A stretch of 33,190 bases of DNA. Source: Candidatus Methanofastidiosia archaeon. GTDB lineage: Archaea > Methanobacteriota_B > Thermococci > Methanofastidiosales > NM3. The position numbers and the translations under genes were made by a program. Below the pieces are notes generated by a model. It was given only the letters and a program-made list of their open reading frames with translations. It was not told the DNA's origin and did no database searches. This document shows positions 28,142-33,190 of the stretch, one piece after another (the stretch's first letter is position 1; each line of letters starts with the position of its first letter). The stretch lies in contig JAFGGT010000084.1 of NCBI GenBank assembly GCA_016930445.1, forward strand, positions 1-33,190, written 5' to 3'.

Positions 28142-29371
28142 CTACATCTTAAACGCATCAGCGTCGAAGTCAATGCCTGTCGATATGCTCGCAAGCTCTG
28201 CTAGTGTCTCGGCGTTCAAGGCCTCAGCCTTTGCAGCTAGGACTGGGCAGATGCCAGCGATGTATGCGGCCTCTGTTCTCTCGCTCTCTGGAGAGATCGG
28301 GCTGTATACGGCGTCAAACTTCTCTGCTTCTGAGGATTCAGCTAACTTCTCGAGGTCTGCAATCGCACCCTTGGCATCCTTAGCCTTTATCTTTGATGCT
28401 ATTGCCACTGGGTTCAGGCCAAGCCTGAATACTGCCTCGAGGACCTCGCCGGCCGCTTCTGGGTTGACCGCATTTCCAATTGCGGCAAATCCAATTGGGT
28501 CGGATACTAGCACTCCTGGATTCCATATGTCAGACATGGCCATGACACTGGGGTCCTCCCTGTACTTGAGATAGACCTTGTATGCCAGGGGGCTGTTGAA
28601 GTCTGCCTCTACCCTGTGCGTCTGCTTGGCTGCGGCGGCCTTGACGGCAGCCGGGATGTTCGCGTATGCTGCTGCGTCGAATCCCTTTGCGCTTCCGACC
28701 TGGGACACGACATCCTTGAACACTTCCTCGACCTTCTCGAGGAATCCTTCAGCATCGTCAACATCTAGTTCGCCCATACCTCTCATCGCTATTGCCTTGA
28801 GATTCTTCTCACCGAATATGGCGCCGAAACCGAATCTGTCCCCGTCTCCCCAATAGTTATTAATGACTTGGGCAGATGTGAGCTTGTTCTCTCCGGCCTT
28901 TCCTATGACAAGAAGCTGGATCCTGTCCTCTCCCTGTTCCTCTCTTATCGCATCAGTCGTCTGCCATGTGTCCTTGCCCCAGAGGGCGGTGGCATCCACG
29001 AAATCAGCTATCTCATCATGCAACCAAAGGTATGTTGGCTTCTCAGCCTTGTTCTTGACAACTACAAATGAATATCCTGTAAACTTAAGCTCTGCTCCAG
29101 CGTTCCAAGTGATCGGTGCGTGGGCTATCTTGCCCGTTACTGGGCTCTTTGCTGTAAGAACTCCAAGGCAGGAACCTGGAACCATAGTGCTGGTGAAAAG
29201 ACCGCTACCAAAAACGATCGGGTCTTCGTCCTTATACTTCTCATACAATGCAAGATTTAACTTTGCTCCGCCCACGTATTCTTTGACAAACTTCTCCTCG
29301 AGTTCGACTTCCTCTGCTTCCCCTGTGGCCAGATCCACTACAAGATAATATTCAGTATACATGTAATCCAA
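28142..29371 (-). CDS. Aldehyde ferredoxin oxidoreductase N-terminal-domain protein, lacking Fe-S ligand cysteines
   Basis: NAGAELKFTGYSFVVVKNKAEKPTYLWL and GDGDRFGFGAIFGEKNLKAIAMRG match AOR N-domain motifs; only two Cys in 409 aa; TTG start with AGGTGG SD. Confidence 0.75.
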   Translation of the reverse strand: MDYMYTEYYLVVDLATGEAEEVELEEKFVKEYVGGAKLNLALYEKYKDEDPIVFGSGLFTSTMVPGSCLGVLTAKSPVTGKIAHAPITWNAGAELKFTGYSFVVVKNKAEKPTYLWLHDEIADFVDATALWGKDTWQTTDAIREEQGEDRIQLLVIGKAGENKLTSAQVINNYWGDGDRFGFGAIFGEKNLKAIAMRGMGELDVDDAEGFLEKVEEVFKDVVSQVGSAKGFDAAAYANIPAAVKAAAAKQTHRVEADFNSPLAYKVYLKYREDPSVMAMSDIWNPGVLVSDPIGFAAIGNAVNPEAAGEVLEAVFRLGLNPVAIASKIKAKDAKGAIADLEKLAESSEAEKFDAVYSPISPESERTEAAYIAGICPVLAAKAEALNAETLAELASISTGIDFDADAFKM

Positions 29372-29707
29372 TTAGTCCACCTCTATTAAACATCCTGTTG
29401 GACAAAATCTAACGCAAAGCGCGTTCTTACATTTATCACATGGTTCTCTCATGAGGATAGGCTTTGCAGATGCGCCCGCTTCACTGTCAGAGGCTTCTCC
29501 CTCAGCTACGAATTTGGCTCCTTCTGGCCTACCTTCTATCATTCCGTCCTCTTCCTTTAGCATGAGACCGAAGTAGTTCCTGACTTCCTCACGGTACATC
29601 ATGATTGATGAGGACATCGTTGTGAAAACTTCATCCCTGTAGAAACTACAGGCCAATTCACATGCGCCGCAATTTATGCATTTTTCTGGTTCGACCTTAA
29701 TAGACAT
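29372..29707 (-). CDS. 4Fe-4S ferredoxin-type subunit (AOR/BamC-associated type)
   Basis: CINCGACELACSFYRDEVFTTMSSSIMMYREEVRNYFG and CDKCKNALCVRFCPTGCL; GGAGGT SD. Confidence 0.88.
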   Translation of the reverse strand: MSIKVEPEKCINCGACELACSFYRDEVFTTMSSSIMMYREEVRNYFGLMLKEEDGMIEGRPEGAKFVAEGEASDSEAGASAKPILMREPCDKCKNALCVRFCPTGCLIEVD

Positions 29708-29736
29708 TTTTTTACCTCCTTAATAAAAAAAAAGGA

Positions 29737-31074
29737 TTAAAGAGCTTGGTCTAGAAGCTCTATTAAGTCCATTGTCTTGCATTCTGATTTAATTACCTTT
29801 GCACCATCGTTGAGGTTCGCGTGGCAGAATGGGCAACAGCTGATTATCATTTCCGCGCCAGTGTCTATTGCTTCCTCTACCCTGAGTGATGCGTTCTCGG
29901 CTGCCCAGTCCGGGAATGCGGTCTTTATGCCGCCGCCGGATCCACAGCAGAACGAGTTGTTCCTGGAACGCTTCATCTCTTCGAACTCAATTCCTGGGAT
30001 GGCCTTTATCAGTTCCCTTGGCGCTTCGAACACGCCTCTGTCAATGCAATCGAGGTATGAACCCTTCCATTGCTTTGAACCGTCCCAATCGATGATCCAA
30101 TCCTTAAGATGCCTTCCAAGGTGACATGGGTCGTGGTATGTGACCTTCATCTTAACTTCTTTGGTCGGTTCCCACTCGCCGTTCTTGAACTTCTCGTAGA
30201 GAAGCTCGGACGTATGCATTACCTTTATTCCATCCATACATTCCTTGTATGCATCTGAATGTGGGTAGTCCTCTACGAAGGCCCTGTAACAACCAGCACA
30301 TGACGTGACTATGGTGTCAACACCGCGCTCGTCGTGGAGCATCTTGAATTGCTCAAGATTCTTTGATGCTACGCGCTCGAACTGGTCACGCTCACCAATC
30401 CTTAGCACTGTGGAACCACAGCATACCTCGTTCTTTCCGAGTGCACCGTAGTTAAGCCCTATCTTGTCAAAGACTCTGACGGTTGAGAGGGCAAGGTCCC
30501 TTACTGGTGCGTTGTATGCTGGAGTACATCCTGCATAGTAGAGAACAGGTGCACTTTCCTTGTTGATGTCCTTAAGCTTTGAATCATTATCGATCTTCTT
30601 CATCCACTTTGCCCTGATGGCCCTTGGCCCTGTGTAGGGGTTGTCATTGTTCTTCATTGACATGACAAGAACGTGGTGCTCCTTCAATGGACCCTTGCCA
30701 TCCTGGACTGCCTTTGCTCTCATTGCCTCTATTGTGTCGATGATGTGTGGTTTGAAGTCGATCATACACTGATTCTGGCAGCCACCACACTCAGTACAGG
30801 AGTATAGTGTATGCAAGAACTCGGGTGTGTACTCGAATTTCTCATCCTTCAAATATGAACAGCCGGTCATCCAACGAGCCAAGGCGGCCTTACCCTTGGA
30901 ACCGTAGTATCCCTGGTATCCAAATTTGTTACCCTGGGGACAGATTACCCTGAACGTTGGTGGTGGACCGTATGTATATCCACTCCTACATGTACCACAG
31001 GCTGTGCACTTCCAGAAGAATTTCTTGAGATTGAGTTCTCCCTCATCGTCTATGTTTCTAAAATCCCATTCCAT
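29737..31074 (-). CDS. HdrD/GlcF/BamD-like iron-sulfur oxidoreductase with two CCG domains
   Basis: CTACGTC, CTECGGCQNQC, YYAGCTPAYN...EVCCGS, TSCAGCY, YHDPCHLGRH, FCCGSGGG, SCCPFCH; ATG at 31074 with AGGTG SD. Confidence 0.92.
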   Translation of the reverse strand: MEWDFRNIDDEGELNLKKFFWKCTACGTCRSGYTYGPPPTFRVICPQGNKFGYQGYYGSKGKAALARWMTGCSYLKDEKFEYTPEFLHTLYSCTECGGCQNQCMIDFKPHIIDTIEAMRAKAVQDGKGPLKEHHVLVMSMKNNDNPYTGPRAIRAKWMKKIDNDSKLKDINKESAPVLYYAGCTPAYNAPVRDLALSTVRVFDKIGLNYGALGKNEVCCGSTVLRIGERDQFERVASKNLEQFKMLHDERGVDTIVTSCAGCYRAFVEDYPHSDAYKECMDGIKVMHTSELLYEKFKNGEWEPTKEVKMKVTYHDPCHLGRHLKDWIIDWDGSKQWKGSYLDCIDRGVFEAPRELIKAIPGIEFEEMKRSRNNSFCCGSGGGIKTAFPDWAAENASLRVEEAIDTGAEMIISCCPFCHANLNDGAKVIKSECKTMDLIELLDQAL

Positions 31075-31079
31075 CGTAC

Positions 31080-32510
31080 TCACCTAATCAATAATTGTCC
31101 TGGATTCATTATCCCATTGGGGTCGATCATATCCTTGATATCGCACATGAGTTTTAAGTATCCTTTATCTGCACGCTTGTTGATTTCCACATTGAAGTCA
31201 ACAGGTGGCTTGTATGGGATACCTCCGGCATCAAGAATAGCTCCAAGTGCCTCAACAATTGCCATCTTGGCGTTCTCTGTTTCCTCTGGAGATTGCTTGT
31301 TGATTGGCGTCATTGCCCTAAGCATACCGTAGTGGATGCCCCTGTACATAGTAATACGGGTGGCTGGTGAAAGATTCCTTGCTTTGTAGATCTTCTCCCA
31401 CTTGTTGTAGACCTCTTCCCACTTGTTTGCTGGTGTGAAAGTGCCAGGCCATGATATGCCTCCGCCGGCTTCCTTACAGTAGTTCTTAGTTGAACCTACT
31501 ATCTGTGAGGGCAATTCCGTCCTGCCTCTCTTTGCTTCTTCGGGATACTCGGTAACCTGGACCGTGCTTCCAAGCTCTTGCTGATGCTTTATAACAGTGT
31601 GGAAAGCATCGACCTTTGCCTCAAGCTCCTTCTCAGTGTAACCGTATAGTACAGCATAGCTGTTCCACTTGTGCTGGTCTGCAGGTTTCTCCTTGTATGG
31701 GTATGGTATTGGGACCTGTGACAGCCACCAGTTGACTGCTGTGAGGTCGTCAGCCATCTCATACCTGCCGAACTCGAGCATGTACTTGTACATGTCCCTT
31801 ATTTCCTCTGTAGAACAAGTGACAACATCTACGTAGGGTGGTACTGCAGGTGTATAAACGGCCAATTTCGTAACTATACCGGTCGTTCCAAACCATCCGG
31901 TGAATATGCCGTCCATTCTTGGCAATGGTAAAAATGAGTGCCATGAGTCTTCCTTAATTGCACATGAACCAACTCTACAGACATCCCCAGTAGGGCGTAC
32001 TACTTCCATACTGGTGATCATTTGGCTGTTAAGCCCGTATCTTCCAGACATACCACTGATACCGTGACTGATTGCACACCCAGTGACTGTGCCGGATGGT
32101 GGACCCACTGGCCAGCCAAATCTGAGGCCCCTCTTGTAAAGTTCCTCTGCAAATTGAGCATGAGAAACACCTGGCTCGATTATGGCATATCTTGTCTCTT
32201 CATCAATTCTGATGATTTTATTAAGTCTTCTTAGATCAATTAGCAATGTATTGTCCTTCTTGGGAATACATAGACCACCGATATTCGTGTTCGCTCCTAC
32301 TGGGATCACTGGTGTCTTTGTTTTATTGCAGAGCTTCATTATCTCTACGATCTCTTCGACATTTGCTGGTTGGGCGACATACTGTGGCAACTTGTTCGGA
32401 ACAAAACACATGTCGTATGAATAGGCATACATTATGTGCTTGTCAGAGGTTGCGTGTTCATCGCCGACTATCCCTTTAAGCTCCCCTAAGATATTAGTAT
32501 TTCCTACCAA
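31080..32510 (-). CDS. FAD-binding oxidoreductase, GlcD-like (FAD_binding_4 / FAD-oxidase C)
   Basis: VIPVGANTNIGGLCIPK, IIEPGVSHAQFAEEL, GTVTGCAISHGISGMSGRYGLNSQMITSMEVVRPTGDV, MIDPNGIMNPGQL; TTG start with AGGAGG SD. Confidence 0.9.
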   Translation of the reverse strand: MVGNTNILGELKGIVGDEHATSDKHIMYAYSYDMCFVPNKLPQYVAQPANVEEIVEIMKLCNKTKTPVIPVGANTNIGGLCIPKKDNTLLIDLRRLNKIIRIDEETRYAIIEPGVSHAQFAEELYKRGLRFGWPVGPPSGTVTGCAISHGISGMSGRYGLNSQMITSMEVVRPTGDVCRVGSCAIKEDSWHSFLPLPRMDGIFTGWFGTTGIVTKLAVYTPAVPPYVDVVTCSTEEIRDMYKYMLEFGRYEMADDLTAVNWWLSQVPIPYPYKEKPADQHKWNSYAVLYGYTEKELEAKVDAFHTVIKHQQELGSTVQVTEYPEEAKRGRTELPSQIVGSTKNYCKEAGGGISWPGTFTPANKWEEVYNKWEKIYKARNLSPATRITMYRGIHYGMLRAMTPINKQSPEETENAKMAIVEALGAILDAGGIPYKPPVDFNVEINKRADKGYLKLMCDIKDMIDPNGIMNPGQLLIR

Positions 32511-32640
32511 ATTCCTTCCTCCTTCATCAAATTATTCGGTAGCTATAAAAGGACACAAAACTACCGATGACAAAAAATAAAGATAGTAATATAAAAAACT
32601 TTCGTTAATTAAAAATAATTGTTGAAATGGCATCAAAAAT

Positions 32641-32653
32641 AGAATCATATTCT
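32641..32653. promoter_or_regulatory. Palindromic element AGAAT-N3-ATTCT, copy 1
   Basis: AGAATCATATTCT in the AT-rich divergent intergenic region. Confidence 0.45.
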
Positions 32654-32682
32654 TAAATTTATTCGGTATTTCATGCATAAGT

Positions 32683-32701
32683 ATAAGAATAATATTCTTA
32701 T
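32683..32701. promoter_or_regulatory. Palindromic element ATAAGAAT-N3-ATTCTTAT, copy 2
   Basis: ATAAGAATAATATTCTTAT, perfect 8-bp arms; shares the AGAAT-N3-ATTCT core with copy 1, centres 45 bp apart. Confidence 0.55.
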
Positions 32702-32764
32702 TATATATAAATACTAATATTACAGCATAGATAATTTTTTATGATGCAGCTAATTAATTGAATC

Positions 32765-33085
32765 ATGACGATTACTAAAATCAAGCCAGGGGCATGTGGA
32801 TTCAATACCATAATAGAGGCCAAACAGGTCGCTCCCGGTCACGTTTATGTCAAGGTGATATCGGACTGTGAGAGCCTTAATAAGCTGAACATCGGAATAG
32901 TGAACGCAATGGAGGACCTTTTCGGCAAGTTCGAGGACTCGAAGGTATACAAGAGGGCGAATGAATGCATAAAGCACGTGTCATGCCCAGTGCCGTGCGC
33001 GATCCTTAAAACGGTCGAGGTGGAGGCAGAGCTTGCAGTCCCTCGTCAAGTGAGCATTGAGATAGTCAAGGAAGAAGAAAAATAA
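32765..33085 (+). CDS. Small conserved-looking Cys-containing protein (106 aa), unknown function
   Basis: GACGFNTIIEAKQV...SDCESLNKL...CIKHVSCPVPCAILKTVEVEAELAVPRQVSIEI; conserved-type Cys spacing; divergent to the glcD-like operon. Confidence 0.75.
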   Translation: MTITKIKPGACGFNTIIEAKQVAPGHVYVKVISDCESLNKLNIGIVNAMEDLFGKFEDSKVYKRANECIKHVSCPVPCAILKTVEVEAELAVPRQVSIEIVKEEEK

Positions 33086-33086
33086 T

Positions 33087-33190
33087 TCAGTGCCTTATCT
33101 CAAAATCGGACATCCCATCATCCAATTCAACATCATTTACGATGACGCTTCTCACAATGGCCATGGAAGGCCCTTCCCACACCCACTTCA
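33087..33190 (-). CDS. C-terminal fragment of an unidentified protein (5' part outside window)
   Basis: Minus strand reads ...KWVWEGPSMAIVRSVIVNDVELDDGMSDFEIRH* with TGA at 33087-33089, convergent with the 106-aa gene. Confidence 0.4.
   Translation of the reverse strand, partial: KWVWEGPSMAIVRSVIVNDVELDDGMSDFEIRH

Noticed and set aside
28863-29348. 161-aa plus-strand ORF overlapping the AOR-like gene
   Set aside because: Ser/Pro-rich antisense translation with no domain; the AOR-like frame has an SD and operon context.
1-33190. CRISPR array, transposase or prophage
   Set aside because: No regularly spaced repeats, transposase/integrase-like proteins, or phage structural genes were seen.

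Overview
The window is chromosomal sequence from an archaeon, possibly Thermoplasmatota-like (low-confidence inference from archaeal eS1, eIF5A, Nob1 and initiator tRNA together with a bacterial-type gyrase subunit A). The first ~19.5 kb is mostly housekeeping: a 5'-truncated family B DNA polymerase, gyrA, five tRNAs (Arg-TCG, Leu-GAG, Arg-TCT, Glu-TTC, initiator Met), an ABC-2 exporter, eS1, a response regulator, a PRC-barrel protein, a DUF39 sulfurtransferase, Nob1, NAD kinase, an inositol monophosphatase-family enzyme, a polyamine/hypusine neighbourhood (PvlArgDC, eIF5A, agmatinase), a CDIN1/TPD-type nuclease homolog and an HD-domain protein, then FdhD and MobA. The last ~13 kb is a minus-strand redox island. 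One module is FAD-oxidase (GlcD-like), HdrD-like, ferredoxin and an AOR-like protein lacking all Fe-S ligand cysteines. A terminator-like hairpin separates it from a second module: BPL_N, HdrC, HdrB, HdrA, MvhD, FdhB-like, FdhA and a membrane protein with an internal duplication. The strongest leads are the cluster-less AOR-like operon with paired palindromic promoter elements, the duplicated membrane protein beside formate dehydrogenase, and a 46-aa RHH-like small ORF (absent from the ORF track) with a perfect inverted repeat upstream. All assignments come from reading the sequence by eye; no searches were run.
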